Part shown: positions 30,157 through 38,175 of the stretch, piece by piece | How positions within the stretch are numbered: the stretch's first letter is position 1 | How the letters are laid out: every line of letters begins with the position of its first letter | Origin: an uncultured Clostridia bacterium | Lineage (GTDB): Bacteria; Bacillota; Clostridia; Christensenellales; Borkfalkiaceae | NCBI GenBank assembly: GCA_947632195.1 | Contig: CANROE010000010.1 | Coordinates: 1 to 58,413 of the forward strand | Reading direction: 5' to 3' | DNA length: 58,413 nucleotides | The notes under the pieces: generated by a model | Told to the model about the DNA's origin: nothing | What the model saw: the letters and a program-made list of their open reading frames with translations, nothing else | Database searches by the model: none | Made by a program: the position numbers and the translations under genes

Positions 30157-31296
30157 ATGTCATCGCTTTTGCTTGCCGACGGCCCGCTCTTCGGCGCCAA
30201 CGAGAGGGGGATCATTGTATTCGGCTTTGAAATTTACTACTACGCGATCTGTATCGTGACGGGGATCATCGTCGCCACGACCCTTTCTGCGATCCTGATG
30301 AAACGGCGCAACATGTCGCCCGACTTCATTTTTACGCTGTTTGTGTTCTGTATTCCCGTCGCGCTCCTCTGCACGCGGCTCTTCTATTGCATTACGGACG
30401 GCATGCCCATCTCGCAGTGGTTCTCGTGGCAGAGTATCCGCGAGGGCGGGCTCTCCATCGTGGGCGGGGCGCTCGGCGGCGTCGGCACGGGCTTTGTCGT
30501 GTGCAAAGTAAAGAAGATCAGTTTCCTGCGGGCGGCGGACTGCGTCGTCATTACCATTTTGGCGGCGCAGGCGATCGGCAGATGGGGGAATTACTTCAAC
30601 CAAGAGGTGTACGGCGGTCTCGTGACAAACCCCTCCCAGCAGTGGTTTCCCTTCGCGGTGCAGATCGGCAGCGAATGGCACTATGCCTTCTTCTTCTATG
30701 AGAGCGTCATCAACGCCTGCGGCTTTGCCATTCTCTACACTCTTGCGTGGAAGTGGGCGAAAAAGCCCAACGGTCTGTTTGTCTGTTCTTATTTTGTGTG
30801 GTACGGCACGGTGCGCTCGATCATGGAGCCCCTGCGCGACCCCCGCTATATCCTGAGCGGCGGCGGTGTGCCGTGGTCGCTCGTCTTTTCCATTCTCATG
30901 ATCGTGGGCGGACTCATCGGCGCGGGGCTGCTGCTCTACTTCAACTACCGCAAGGAGGGGACGCCCATCGGCAGTAAAAACGGCGATCCCTGCGGCATTA
31001 CCGCGTTTATCCCCGCATATAAAGACGATACCCCTTATTACAGCAAGATCAACATGCTCGGCGCGAACTATCCGCCAAAGCCCGAGGAGCAGACGTTCCG
31101 CTATAAATGGAACAAGTTCCGCACCAAGGTAAAGGGGTGGTTCACTAAGGAAGAGGCACCCGAAGAGCCCGATCCCGCAGAACGGCCGTCCGAGCCGTCG
31201 TCCGAGCCGTCGTCCGAGCAGCCTTCTAAGCAGCCGTCCGGACAGAACGCGTCCGCGCAAGAGGGGACGGACAAGGAGAACGAGGAGAAAAAATGA
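30157..31296 (+). CDS. lgt: Prolipoprotein diacylglyceryl transferase
   Basis: 379 residues, polytopic membrane enzyme. It transfers diacylglycerol from phosphatidylglycerol to the lipobox cysteine of prolipoproteins, the first step of lipoprotein maturation. Seen: about seven hydrophobic helices, the Lgt signature GRWGNYFNQEVYG and a late RSIMEPLRDPRY block. The enzyme core ends near residue 275. The remaining ~100 residues are a cytoplasmic-looking tail of charged and Ser/Pro/Glu repeats (SEPSSEPSSEQPSKQPSG), longer than usual for Lgt. The ATG at 30157 follows AAGGAG, and a longer in-frame start at 30094 would precede the promoter. The end overlaps pncB by ATGA. Confidence 0.96.
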   Translation: MSSLLLADGPLFGANERGIIVFGFEIYYYAICIVTGIIVATTLSAILMKRRNMSPDFIFTLFVFCIPVALLCTRLFYCITDGMPISQWFSWQSIREGGLSIVGGALGGVGTGFVVCKVKKISFLRAADCVVITILAAQAIGRWGNYFNQEVYGGLVTNPSQQWFPFAVQIGSEWHYAFFFYESVINACGFAILYTLAWKWAKKPNGLFVCSYFVWYGTVRSIMEPLRDPRYILSGGGVPWSLVFSILMIVGGLIGAGLLLYFNYRKEGTPIGSKNGDPCGITAFIPAYKDDTPYYSKINMLGANYPPKPEEQTFRYKWNKFRTKVKGWFTKEEAPEEPDPAERPSEPSSEPSSEQPSKQPSGQNASAQEGTDKENEEKK

Positions 31297-32738
31297 GAAA
31301 TCTCACGCTTTTGACCGATCTATACCAACTCACGATGGGGCAGGGGTATTTTGCCGAGGGCAAGCACGAACAGCTCGCCGCGTTCGACATCTTTTTCCGT
31401 CCCAATAAGCTCATCACTTATTCGGTCGCCGCAGGCATGGAGCAGGCGGCGGAATATCTTGAAGATCTGCACTTTTCGGCGGAGGATATCGCCTATCTCC
31501 GCTCTCTCGGTATCTTCAAGGAGGACTTTCTCTCCTACCTCAAAGACTTGCATTTCACGGGGGATGTGACGGCGGTACGCGAGGGAGAGCTCGTCTTTCC
31601 CTACGAACCCATTTTGACGGTGAAAGCGCCCATGATCGAGGCGCAGCTCGTCGAAACGGCGCTCTTGACCTTTGTCAATCATCAAACGCTCATCGCAAGC
31701 AAGGCGGCCAAGATCTGCAAGGCGGCGGGCGGCGGCGTAATGGAATTCGGCCTCAGGCGGGCGCAGGGCGCGGACGCGGGCATTTACGGCGCGCGGGCGG
31801 CGATGATCGGCGGCTGCGTAGGGACTTCCAACGTCTACGCGGGGAAACTCTTCGATGTCCCTGTCTCGGGCACCATGGCGCACAGCTGGGTGATGAACTT
31901 CCCGAGCGAGATAGAGGCCTTCCGCGCCTATGCGAGGAGCTTTCCCGACGGCTGTCTCCTGCTTGTGGACACCTACGACACTCTGCACAGCGGCGTGCCG
32001 CATGCGATCGAAGTATTCAAGGAGCTACGCGCTGCGGGGCACGAGCCCAAGGGGATCCGTCTGGACTCCGGCGATCTTGCCTATCTTTCCAAGGAGGCGC
32101 GGAAAATGCTCGACGAGGCGGGATTCCCGCAGGCCATCATCTGCGCCTCGGGCGATCTCGACGAATATTCCGTCACTTCGCTCAAACAGCAGGGGGCGAA
32201 GATCGACAGCTGGGGGATCGGCACCAAGCTTATCACGAGCGCGGATATGCCCGCCCTCGGCGGCGTCTACAAGCTTTGCGCCGTGTTTGAAGGGGGGAAG
32301 GAGATCCCCAAGATCAAACTTTCGGACACGACGGAGAAGATCACCAACCCCGGCATGAAGGAGGTCTACCGCCTCTACGACAGAGCGACGGACAAGGCGG
32401 TCGCCGACCTTATCACAAGGCAGGGGGAGACGATCGACGAGCGAGTGCCACTTGAAATTTTCCATCCCGTGGAGACGTGGAAACGCATGACGCTCTCAAA
32501 TTTCCGCGTGCGGAACTTGCGCGAGCCCCTCATCAAGGGCGGCAAGCGGGTACAAAAGCAGAGAACGCTCAAAGAGATCAACGCCTATTTTGAAGAAGAA
32601 TACGGGCGGTTCTGGGAGGAGTATACCCGTCTCGACGTACCGCATATCTATAAAGTGGATCTTTCCCATCAATTACACGCTTTAAAAACAGAGCTCGTGC
32701 GCGGATATAAAGGAGAGGAAGATGTTGAAACGGTATAA
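31293..32738 (+). CDS. pncB: Nicotinate phosphoribosyltransferase
   Basis: 481 residues, cytoplasmic. It makes nicotinate mononucleotide from nicotinate and PRPP, with ATP, in the NAD salvage pathway. Seen: LTDLYQLTMGQGYF at the start, the EFGLRRAQGADAG block, SGTMAHSWVM containing the conserved catalytic-site histidine, VDTYDT and IRLDSGDLAYLSK, all family hallmarks. Length is normal for the bacterial class. Translation is coupled to lgt by a 4-bp overlap. The placement of an NAD salvage gene between lipoprotein-processing genes has no obvious functional logic. The last 17 bp overlap the next gene. Confidence 0.97.
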   Translation: MRNLTLLTDLYQLTMGQGYFAEGKHEQLAAFDIFFRPNKLITYSVAAGMEQAAEYLEDLHFSAEDIAYLRSLGIFKEDFLSYLKDLHFTGDVTAVREGELVFPYEPILTVKAPMIEAQLVETALLTFVNHQTLIASKAAKICKAAGGGVMEFGLRRAQGADAGIYGARAAMIGGCVGTSNVYAGKLFDVPVSGTMAHSWVMNFPSEIEAFRAYARSFPDGCLLLVDTYDTLHSGVPHAIEVFKELRAAGHEPKGIRLDSGDLAYLSKEARKMLDEAGFPQAIICASGDLDEYSVTSLKQQGAKIDSWGIGTKLITSADMPALGGVYKLCAVFEGGKEIPKIKLSDTTEKITNPGMKEVYRLYDRATDKAVADLITRQGETIDERVPLEIFHPVETWKRMTLSNFRVRNLREPLIKGGKRVQKQRTLKEINAYFEEEYGRFWEEYTRLDVPHIYKVDLSHQLHALKTELVRGYKGEEDVETV

Positions 32739-33216
32739 AGAGAAGGAAGTTCAGGCGCTCGTTTCCCGCCTCAAAGAGGAATACGAGGGGGTCGTACGCG
32801 GCCTGCGCGAATCGCAGGAAGAGCTCAAAGAGGAGAACAGGCTGCTGCGCGCGCGGCTGTCCGTGCTCGAATCGCAGCGGAGCGAGGTCTCCGTCGCCCT
32901 CATGCGCGCCGTCAAAGAGGGGGAGCGCATCAAGGAGGAGAGCGCCGAAGAGGCGGAGGGAGAGCGCAAAGAGCTGCTGCTCCTCGCCGAAAAGTGCAGA
33001 CTTCTTTCGGAGCGTCTCCTTCAAAAATATCCCGACGAAGAGGACTGCGCCGCCTTCAAAACGTTTACGGACGCCCTCCGCGCTCATCTCGGCGAAGAGA
33101 CGGACGAGGAAGAGGAGGACACGGGCTTTAATTTGGACGACGTCCTCAACCCCAAAGAGCCCCTTGATCTCGGCAATTTGTGTAAAGAACTCGGGCTCAT
33201 GGAGGAGGATTCATGA
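32722..33216 (+). CDS. Small coiled-coil protein, possibly DivIVA-like
   Basis: 164 residues with no membrane segment. Residues ~5-105 are a long charged amphipathic helix with leucine heptads (LVSRLKEEYEGVVRGL, LKEENRLLRARLSVLE), predicted coiled coil. The C-terminal part is acidic (EETDEEEED) and ends with a short conserved-looking segment, PLDLGNLCKELGLMEED. I do not recognise a named family with confidence. In Firmicutes, DivIVA-like cell-pole proteins are often encoded just upstream of lspA, so a cell-division role is an inference from position. It starts inside the end of pncB with AAAGGAG upstream and overlaps lspA by ATGA. Confidence 0.8.
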   Translation: MLKRYKEKEVQALVSRLKEEYEGVVRGLRESQEELKEENRLLRARLSVLESQRSEVSVALMRAVKEGERIKEESAEEAEGERKELLLLAEKCRLLSERLLQKYPDEEDCAAFKTFTDALRAHLGEETDEEEEDTGFNLDDVLNPKEPLDLGNLCKELGLMEEDS

Positions 33217-33788
33217 TCGTTTCCATCATCTGCGGACTTGTCATGCTCGTTCTGCTCGCGCTCGATCTCATTCTCAAAGCATGGGCGTATGCCTATCAGG
33301 TGAGCCAGAAGAGCTATTTTCTCGGGTTTATCCGCATCAACTACCTGCCGGGCGGCAACACGGGTATCGCATGGGGGATGTTCGGCAATACGCCCGCCGC
33401 CATGGTGGTCATCACCATTCTCACCGTCGTCATGATCGGTGCGATCGCCGCCCTCTTTTTCACCGTATTCAAAAAGAACACGCCCGCGCGGGTCTGCCTT
33501 GCCGTCATCGAGGCGGGCGCCATCGGGAACCTCGTCGACAGGCTGTGTCTCGGCTATGTGCGCGACTTTGTGGATGTCTCGCCCATCGGATTCAATATCT
33601 GCAATTTCGCCGACTTTTACATCACCTTCGGTGCGATCGCTCTGCTCATCGTCATTCTGTTTGTGGGCAAAGACGCGGTCATTCCGCTCGGCAAATACCG
33701 CAAACAGGCGAAGGAAGAAGAGGCAAAGGCGGAGGCGGAAAAGCAGGCGGAAGCGGAAAAACAGGCGGAGGAGCCGCATGGAGATTAA
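33213..33788 (+). CDS. lspA: Lipoprotein signal peptidase (signal peptidase II)
   Basis: 191 residues, membrane aspartyl protease that removes the signal peptide from lipidated prolipoproteins after Lgt. Seen: four hydrophobic helices, the NTGIAWGMF block, and the two active-site blocks GNLVDRLCLGYVRDFVDV and ICNFADFYI with the catalytic aspartates. The last ~30 residues are a highly charged tail (KAEAEKQAEAEKQAEE) absent from most LspA proteins. It is co-transcribed with lgt, so both lipoprotein-maturation steps are together. It overlaps the upstream gene by 4 bp and the pseudouridine synthase gene by 11 bp. Confidence 0.96.
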   Translation: MIVSIICGLVMLVLLALDLILKAWAYAYQVSQKSYFLGFIRINYLPGGNTGIAWGMFGNTPAAMVVITILTVVMIGAIAALFFTVFKKNTPARVCLAVIEAGAIGNLVDRLCLGYVRDFVDVSPIGFNICNFADFYITFGAIALLIVILFVGKDAVIPLGKYRKQAKEEEAKAEAEKQAEAEKQAEEPHGD

Positions 33789-34683
33789 ACAGTTCGTCGC
33801 GGAAGACACCTTCCGCGTCGATGTTTTTTTGAGCGAAAAATCGGGGCTCACCCGTTCCGCCGTCAAAAAACTTGCGGACGGTGGCAAAGTCTTTGCCGAC
33901 GGCAGACCCGCCAAGGCGGGGGATACGGTCAGGGCGGGGCAAACGGTCTCCGTGGAGATCCCCGACCCCACGCCCATCGCGGCAAAGCCCGAGGATATTC
34001 CCATCGAGATCATTTATGAGGACGCCGATCTTGCCGTCGTCAACAAGGCGCAGGGCATGACGGTGCACGCGGGCGCGGGCAACTTCGAGGGGACCCTCGT
34101 CAACGCGCTCTTGTACCGTTTAGACAATCTGAGCGGGATCAACGGAGGGCTCCGCCCGGGCATCGTCCACAGGATCGACAAGGATACGTCCGGGCTTCTC
34201 GTCGTCGCCAAAAACGACCGCGCGCACCTCTCCCTCTCGGCGCAAATTCAAAACAAAACGTGCAGGAGGGAGTATCTCGCCCTGCTTGAAGGGGTGGTAA
34301 AGGAGCAGACGGGGCGCATTGTTACGCAGATCGGGCGAGACCCGAAGGATCGGCTGAAAATGGCGGTTTTGCCCGCAGGGCAGGGGAGATACGCCGAAAC
34401 GGAGTATTTTGTCGAGGAGCGGTTTGCAAAAAACACTCTCGCGCGTTTTGCCTTAAAAACGGGTCGCACTCATCAAATCAGAGTGCATGCAAAGTACATG
34501 GGGCACCCGGTGGTGGGGGACAAGCTGTATGGCTATAAAAACCAACGGTTTGCCGTGGAGGGACAGCTCCTGCACGCCTACCGTCTCGAACTGACCCATC
34601 CGTCGAGCGGCGAGCGCATGACCTTCACGGCCCCTCTTCCCGATTATTTCACCCGCATTCTGGAAATTGTCAAAAACGATTGA
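33778..34683 (+). CDS. RluA/RluD-family 23S rRNA pseudouridine synthase
   Basis: 301 residues, cytoplasmic. An N-terminal S4 RNA-binding domain (about 12-60, VDVFLSEKSGLTRSAVKKL) precedes the catalytic domain. That domain has the family motif HRIDKDTSGLLVVAKN, where the aspartate after the arginine-isoleucine is the catalytic residue, and later GRTHQIRVH. It converts uridines to pseudouridine in rRNA; the exact target position is not predictable here. The lspA-rluD order is common in Firmicutes (ylyB in Bacillus). The start at 33778 lies within the end of lspA. Confidence 0.95.
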   Translation: MEIKQFVAEDTFRVDVFLSEKSGLTRSAVKKLADGGKVFADGRPAKAGDTVRAGQTVSVEIPDPTPIAAKPEDIPIEIIYEDADLAVVNKAQGMTVHAGAGNFEGTLVNALLYRLDNLSGINGGLRPGIVHRIDKDTSGLLVVAKNDRAHLSLSAQIQNKTCRREYLALLEGVVKEQTGRIVTQIGRDPKDRLKMAVLPAGQGRYAETEYFVEERFAKNTLARFALKTGRTHQIRVHAKYMGHPVVGDKLYGYKNQRFAVEGQLLHAYRLELTHPSSGERMTFTAPLPDYFTRILEIVKND

Positions 34684-35100
34684 AACGGGCGTGGGCGCAA
34701 GAAAAAACCTCACTTTGCAGGGGAAAAAGCTGTCCCTCGCGCGTTTCGCGCGGGGGAAAGTGGCACATAGTGCCGAAAGGGGGTACCTTCCATTTGCTTT
34801 TCCTTTCGAGCGCAGTCGACCCGCCCGCCCTCGCGTCATTCCGAGCCGTAAAGGAAATTACGAAGTCCGGCATGGCAACTCCCCGAGGGAATCTTGTTAC
34901 GTCAAGGCAAACCGACCCAATGTCCCAAATTGTCATTTCGAGCTTGTCGAGAAATCTCTACCGCATTATAAAATCACGTCACCCCGCCCCGCCCGCACGT
35001 TCTATTTTGTCGAGGGGCGGCACGAGGAGCGTCAGCGACGAAGCAGAAATCTCCACCTCATTCCTCGCTTTGATAATTTGTTTGTGGTTTATTTCGCCAC
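34684..35100. repeat. Intergenic region with degenerate repeats
   Basis: No credible gene. A B-like unit with nested hairpins lies near 34728-34787 (CTCGCGCG..CGCGCGGGG, then GTGGCACATAGTGCC). Family A fragments are at 34931-34958 (GTCATTTCGAGCTTGTCGAGAAATCTC) and, more decayed, around 34838-34905. The overlapping short reading frames here have repeat-derived sequence and no ribosome binding sites. Confidence 0.65.
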
Positions 35101-35101
35101 T

Positions 35102-35134
35102 AAAAAAACAGAACTCCGTGCAGGAGTTCTTTTT
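35102..35134. terminator. Bidirectional terminator downstream of the small XRE gene
   Basis: AGAACTCC (35110-35117) pairs with GGAGTTCT (35123-35130), flanked by an A-run on the left and TTTTT on the right. On the minus strand the stem is followed by a run of seven T, which suits the XRE gene ending at 35138. Confidence 0.85.
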
Positions 35135-35137
35135 CAT

Positions 35138-35341
35138 CTATTTTACAAGTTCATCGAGCGACACTTCATATAGGTGCGCAAGTTTGATAAAGTTTTGTAA
35201 GGTGGGAACGGTCAGTCCCTTTTCGTAGGCGTGGTAAGATTGATAGGTGATGCCGAGCTTTTCCGCCACTTCTTTCAGCGTTAAGTGATATTGTTCCCTT
35301 AATTGTTTGAGATTGACCGACAACTGATAAAGTTCTTGCAT
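35138..35341 (-). CDS. Small XRE-family transcriptional regulator
   Basis: 67 residues, essentially one helix-turn-helix domain: LKQLREQYHLTLKEVAEKLGITYQSYHAYEKGLTVPTLQNFIKLAHLYEVSLDELV. Such one-domain Cro/C1-type proteins bind palindromic operators as dimers. The start at 35341 follows GAGGAG on the minus strand; a longer in-frame start at 35365 has no such site. It is divergent from a BspA-like lipoprotein gene 92 bp away, and the gap holds two copies of one 13-bp palindrome that overlap the promoter of that gene. It is the natural candidate to bind them. Confidence 0.92.
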   Translation of the reverse strand: MQELYQLSVNLKQLREQYHLTLKEVAEKLGITYQSYHAYEKGLTVPTLQNFIKLAHLYEVSLDELVK

Positions 35342-35358
35342 TTTTTCTCCTCGAACAC

Positions 35359-35412
35359 TTGGCATTATGCAGTTTGAAACTGTATAATGGAGAAAAATTC
35401 AGTTTGAAACTG
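35359..35412 (+). promoter_or_regulatory. Promoter with duplicated palindromic operator between the XRE and BspA-like genes
   Basis: TTGGCA (35359-35364), an 18-nt spacer and TATAAT (35383-35388) drive the lipoprotein gene. The palindrome CAGTTTGAAACTG occurs twice, at 35370-35382 inside the spacer and abutting the -10, and at 35400-35412 just downstream of the start site. The copies are 30 bp apart, about three helical turns. The arrangement fits repression by the divergent XRE protein. Confidence 0.8.
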
Positions 35413-35433
35413 AAAAAGCAAAGGAGAAAGCAA

Positions 35434-36903
35434 ATGAAACACAAATTTTTGGCCGTCATTATGGCGATCGCAACGGCTCTCTGCATGGCGTTTAGCGTTA
35501 CGGCATGCGGCGAAAAGGGCAACGAAACGGGCAACAACCCGCCCGTTGTTGATCCAAGCGGCGGCGAGCAGGGCAACCAAGGCGAGGGTGGCACGCAGAA
35601 ACCCGACGACGGCGAACAAGGCGAGACGCCCGCGCCGCACGTCCACTCTTTCGGAGAATGGAAAGTCACAAAGGAATCGACTTGCAAAGAAGCGGGCACA
35701 AAGAAGCGTTCCTGCGCCTGCGGGGAAAAGGAGACGCAAACTCTTCCGCTTGCGGGGCATGATTTTGAGAATATGATCTGCAAGGTCTGTGGAATACAGG
35801 CAAGCCTCGGGCTCGAATATACCCTCATCAACGAGGACAAAGAATATGAAATTTCGGGCCTCGGCGATTGCAAAGATACCGACCTCATTATCACAAATAA
35901 TTATGAAGGCGCACCCGTGACTTCGATCGGTGATCATGCATTCGAGCTTTGTAGCAAGTTGACTTCAATCACTATTCCCGACAGCGTAATCACAATCGGC
36001 GAAATGACGTTCTATGGTTGTACCAGTTTGATTTCAATCACCATTCCCGATAGTGTGACTTCGCTCGGAGAGGGTGCGTTCTATGGATGCGAAGGGGTGA
36101 ATTCAATTGATATTCCCGACAATGTGACCGAAATTAAAGCATATTCATTCTCGCGTTGCGGGGAGATGACTTCAATCGACATCCCAAGCAGCGTGACCTC
36201 AATTGGAATTAGCGCGTTCCTTGGTTGTTGGGGGTTGACTTCAATCGACATTCCAAGTAGCGTAACCTTGATTGGCAGGAGTGCGTTTACAGGTTGTAGT
36301 GGGCTAATGGAAATTAAAGTAGACACGAAAAATCAAACCTATCACGCAAAGGATAATTGTTTAATTGAAACACATAGCCAAACTTTGATTTTAGGTTGCA
36401 AAACGAGCAAAATTCCCGACGACGGGAGCGTGACCAAAATCGGAGATGGTGCCTTCGATGGTTGCAGCGGATTGACTTCGATTACAATTCCCGACAGCGT
36501 CACTTCGATTGGAGGGGATGCGTTCTTAGATTGTTTCGGTTTAACTTCGATTACCATTTCGAACAATGTGACCTCAATCGGATATGGAGCGTTTCAGGAT
36601 TGCAAGGGATTGACTTCGATTGACATCCCAAGCAGCGTGACTTCAATTGGAAATAACGCATTCAGTTCCAGCGGGTTAATTTCGATTACCATTCCGAATA
36701 GCGTGGCTTGGATCGAATGGGGGACGTTTGCTTTTTGCAGTAATCTCAAAGAAGTGCATTTTGAAAACCCGAACGGGTGGAAAGTGTCGCGGAATGAAGA
36801 TATGTCGGACGCAAAAGCTGTTTCGGGGCTTGATGACCCTGCAACAGCCGTAAAATATTTGACGGATACTTACTGCTGGAATTATTGGAAGCGGGAGGGG
36901 TAA
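35434..36903 (+). CDS. BspA-like leucine-rich repeat lipoprotein
   Basis: 489 residues; AAAGGAG precedes the ATG. Signal peptide with lipobox ending FSVTAC (Cys25). A Gly/Asn/Pro-rich linker leads to a cysteine-containing module (HVHSFGEWK, CACGEKE, GHDFENMICKVCG) seen in other clostridial surface proteins and possibly metal-binding. About eleven near-identical LRR_5 repeats follow (LTSITIPDSVTSIG..AF.GC), interrupted near the middle by KVDTKNQTYHAKDNCLIE. The C-terminus is a short non-repeat segment. Base composition is visibly more A+T-rich than neighbouring genes, and the repeats are much more uniform than in the proteins at 1 and 15871. Both point to a recently acquired or recently expanded gene. 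It is controlled from the palindrome-bearing promoter. Confidence 0.95.
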   Translation: MKHKFLAVIMAIATALCMAFSVTACGEKGNETGNNPPVVDPSGGEQGNQGEGGTQKPDDGEQGETPAPHVHSFGEWKVTKESTCKEAGTKKRSCACGEKETQTLPLAGHDFENMICKVCGIQASLGLEYTLINEDKEYEISGLGDCKDTDLIITNNYEGAPVTSIGDHAFELCSKLTSITIPDSVITIGEMTFYGCTSLISITIPDSVTSLGEGAFYGCEGVNSIDIPDNVTEIKAYSFSRCGEMTSIDIPSSVTSIGISAFLGCWGLTSIDIPSSVTLIGRSAFTGCSGLMEIKVDTKNQTYHAKDNCLIETHSQTLILGCKTSKIPDDGSVTKIGDGAFDGCSGLTSITIPDSVTSIGGDAFLDCFGLTSITISNNVTSIGYGAFQDCKGLTSIDIPSSVTSIGNNAFSSSGLISITIPNSVAWIEWGTFAFCSNLKEVHFENPNGWKVSRNEDMSDAKAVSGLDDPATAVKYLTDTYCWNYWKREG

Positions 36904-36915
36904 GCCCGCGCTATT

Positions 36916-37266
36916 CTCCCCTCCCCCCAACTTGTTGGGGGGGGAGGGGAACACCGTATTTTCTTGGCGCCCCTGTAGGGGAGCTGGCGCGCTTGCGCGA
37001 CTGAGGGGGTGAAACCATTTCGGCTCACTGCGTTCGCCACTTTCCCTAAAAGGGACAGCAAGGAAAGACCTGCCCCCGTTGAAGGGGGCGGGTGGCGCCG
37101 CAGGCGTCAGGTGGGGGTTGCCATTCCCAAATCACGTCATTCCGCCCCGCGCGAAGTTCTGTTTCTCTAAGCGCGGCACAAGCCGCAGGCGAAGTTAACA
37201 TCTCTACCGTATTATAATAAGGAGAGATTTCTCCACGCACCGCAAAGCAGCTTGGTCGAAATGACA
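36916..37266. repeat. Repeat cluster downstream of the BspA-like lipoprotein
   Basis: In order: family D hairpin (CCTCCCCCCAACTTGTTGGG, 36916-36950), family B (36966-37010), a TCCCTAAAAGGGACAGCAAGG unit near 37042, family C (37067-37118) and family A in reverse orientation (37223-37266). No gene is visible. The D hairpin may end transcription of the lipoprotein gene. Confidence 0.8.
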
Positions 37267-37301
37267 AATTGAGAACAGCGGGGCGAAATGACAAATCAAA
37301 A

Positions 37302-37345
37302 ACGCGGGGGAGAAATAACAGTATACTGTCATTTCTCCCCCGCGT
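37302..37345. terminator. Long hairpin between convergent genes
   Basis: A 21-bp near-perfect stem (one mismatch) with arms beginning ACGCGGGGGAGAAAT (37302) and ending ATTTCTCCCCCGCGT (37345), with a 2-nt loop. It contains family A ends (AAATGACA-like). There is no strong T-run on either side. A bidirectional terminator or repeat is likely. Confidence 0.6.
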
Positions 37346-37363
37346 GCAATTTCTTATAACAAA

Positions 37364-37807
37364 TTAAATTTCTCTGCCCACAATGAAATCTACCGAGCAA
37401 TGGAAATAATCGGCAAGTTTTACGGCATAGTCGAGTGTCGGAACAGACTGTCCGTTTTGCCATGCATAGATCACCGAATGGGTGATGGGGACTTCCTTGC
37501 ACAGCCTATATTTGTTGATGCCGAAATACTTTATCAAAAAAGCCAGTTGTTGCGGAAACGGAGGGCACGCGCGGTAGGCCACTTCCCCGTATTCCGACAC
37601 CCTGCCGAGCAAATAGTCCGCCGAGCAGGAAAAATAATCGGCGATTTTTATCAGCAGTTTCAAGTTTGGTTGGCGGCTCCCCCGCATGTAATTATAGACC
37701 GTGCTCTCATAGATCCCTATTTTTTCGGAGAATTCCTTTACGGATAGCCCTTGTTCAAACAGCAATTCTTTTAGGTTTTCGACAAAATTCGCGCAAAGTT
37801 CTGTCAT
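37364..37807 (-). CDS. Regulator with two XRE helix-turn-helix domains
   Basis: 147 residues from the chosen start. The first helix-turn-helix spans about 10-65 (LKELLFEQGLSVKEFSEKIGIYESTVYNYMRGSRQPNLKLLIKIADYF). The second spans about 90-145 (AFLIKYFGINKYRLCKEVPITHSVIYAWQNGQSVPTLDYAVKLADYF). The two share the ADYF.CS.D.L.GR ending, so this is an internal duplication. The start at 37807 was preferred because GGGAGA lies about 10 nt upstream; 37825 and 37834 are alternatives. It is divergent from a 60-aa gene across an inverted repeat it could bind. The target range beyond that is unknown. Confidence 0.88.
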   Translation of the reverse strand: MTELCANFVENLKELLFEQGLSVKEFSEKIGIYESTVYNYMRGSRQPNLKLLIKIADYFSCSADYLLGRVSEYGEVAYRACPPFPQQLAFLIKYFGINKYRLCKEVPITHSVIYAWQNGQSVPTLDYAVKLADYFHCSVDFIVGREI

Positions 37808-37833
37808 ATCAACATTGTCTCCCATTGCAATCA

Positions 37834-37886
37834 TGTCCTGTTTTGTGTAGAATAGTCTTGTACTGGTCAATACAGGACAGTAAAAT
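37834..37886 (+). promoter_or_regulatory. Promoter and inverted repeat between the double-XRE gene and the 60-aa gene
   Basis: TTGTAC (37858-37863), a 17-nt spacer and TAAAAT (37881-37886) precede AAGGAG (37893-37898) and the ATG at 37902. An 8-bp inverted repeat, TGTCCTGT (37834-37841) and ACAGGACA (37872-37879), lies across the promoter with one arm between -35 and -10. It is a plausible operator for the divergent XRE protein. Confidence 0.65.
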
Positions 37887-37901
37887 TCAAGCAAGGAGAA
37901 A

Positions 37902-38084
37902 ATGGATCACATGGAACAGAAGAAGTACGAAGTGGACAAGAACGAGGTGCTATTTGATTTTCTGTTGCTTTCGGACGCAATCTTTGACACAGAGATCGTT
38001 GCTGAAAACCACACTCTTCTTTTAAAATTCGGGAATGGGCAAACGTTCGGATTGTCACTCAAAGAAATCAAGAAGGCGGACTAA
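37902..38084 (+). CDS. 60-residue protein of unknown function
   Basis: A small acidic protein, MDHMEQKKYEVDKNEV then DFLLLSDAIFDTEIVAENHTLLLKF and GQTFGLSLKEIKKAD. There is no signal peptide or membrane helix. It looks like a compact alpha/beta or all-beta domain and I recognise no family. It is probably a real gene: a promoter at 37858-37886, AAGGAG 3 nt before the ATG, and a proper terminator at 38091-38118 bracket it exactly. An in-frame ATG three codons later is an alternative start. It may be the cognate target or partner of the divergent double-XRE regulator. Confidence 0.75.
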   Translation: MDHMEQKKYEVDKNEVLFDFLLLSDAIFDTEIVAENHTLLLKFGNGQTFGLSLKEIKKAD

Positions 38085-38090
38085 GGGAAA

Positions 38091-38118
38091 ACAGCAGGGT
38101 GTGTTCCTGCTGTTTTTT
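38091..38118 (+). terminator. Terminator of the 60-aa gene
   Basis: ACAGCAGG (38091-38098) pairs with CCTGCTGT (38106-38113), followed by a T-run (38113-38118). Confidence 0.92.
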
Positions 38119-38137
38119 ATTTTCTGTGCATTTTTTC

Positions 38138-38166
38138 TTTACAAAGGGCGGAAATTTTTTTATAAT
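38138..38166 (+). promoter_or_regulatory. Promoter of der-plsY
   Basis: TTTACA (38138-38143), a 17-nt spacer and TATAAT (38161-38166). The ATG of der is at 38176, only 9 nt after the -10, so transcription from here would start within about 0-4 nt of the start codon. Confidence 0.85.
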
Positions 38167-38175
38167 AAAGGCGTT

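Noticed and set aside
34667-35228. Overlapping plus-strand frames after the pseudouridine synthase gene
   Set aside because: Repeat-derived composition, no ribosome binding sites, and a terminator within the longer ones.
35138-38084. Prophage or integrative element remnant because of two XRE genes
   Set aside because: No integrase, attachment-site duplication, phage structural gene or tRNA target was seen, so only local regulatory modules can be supported.
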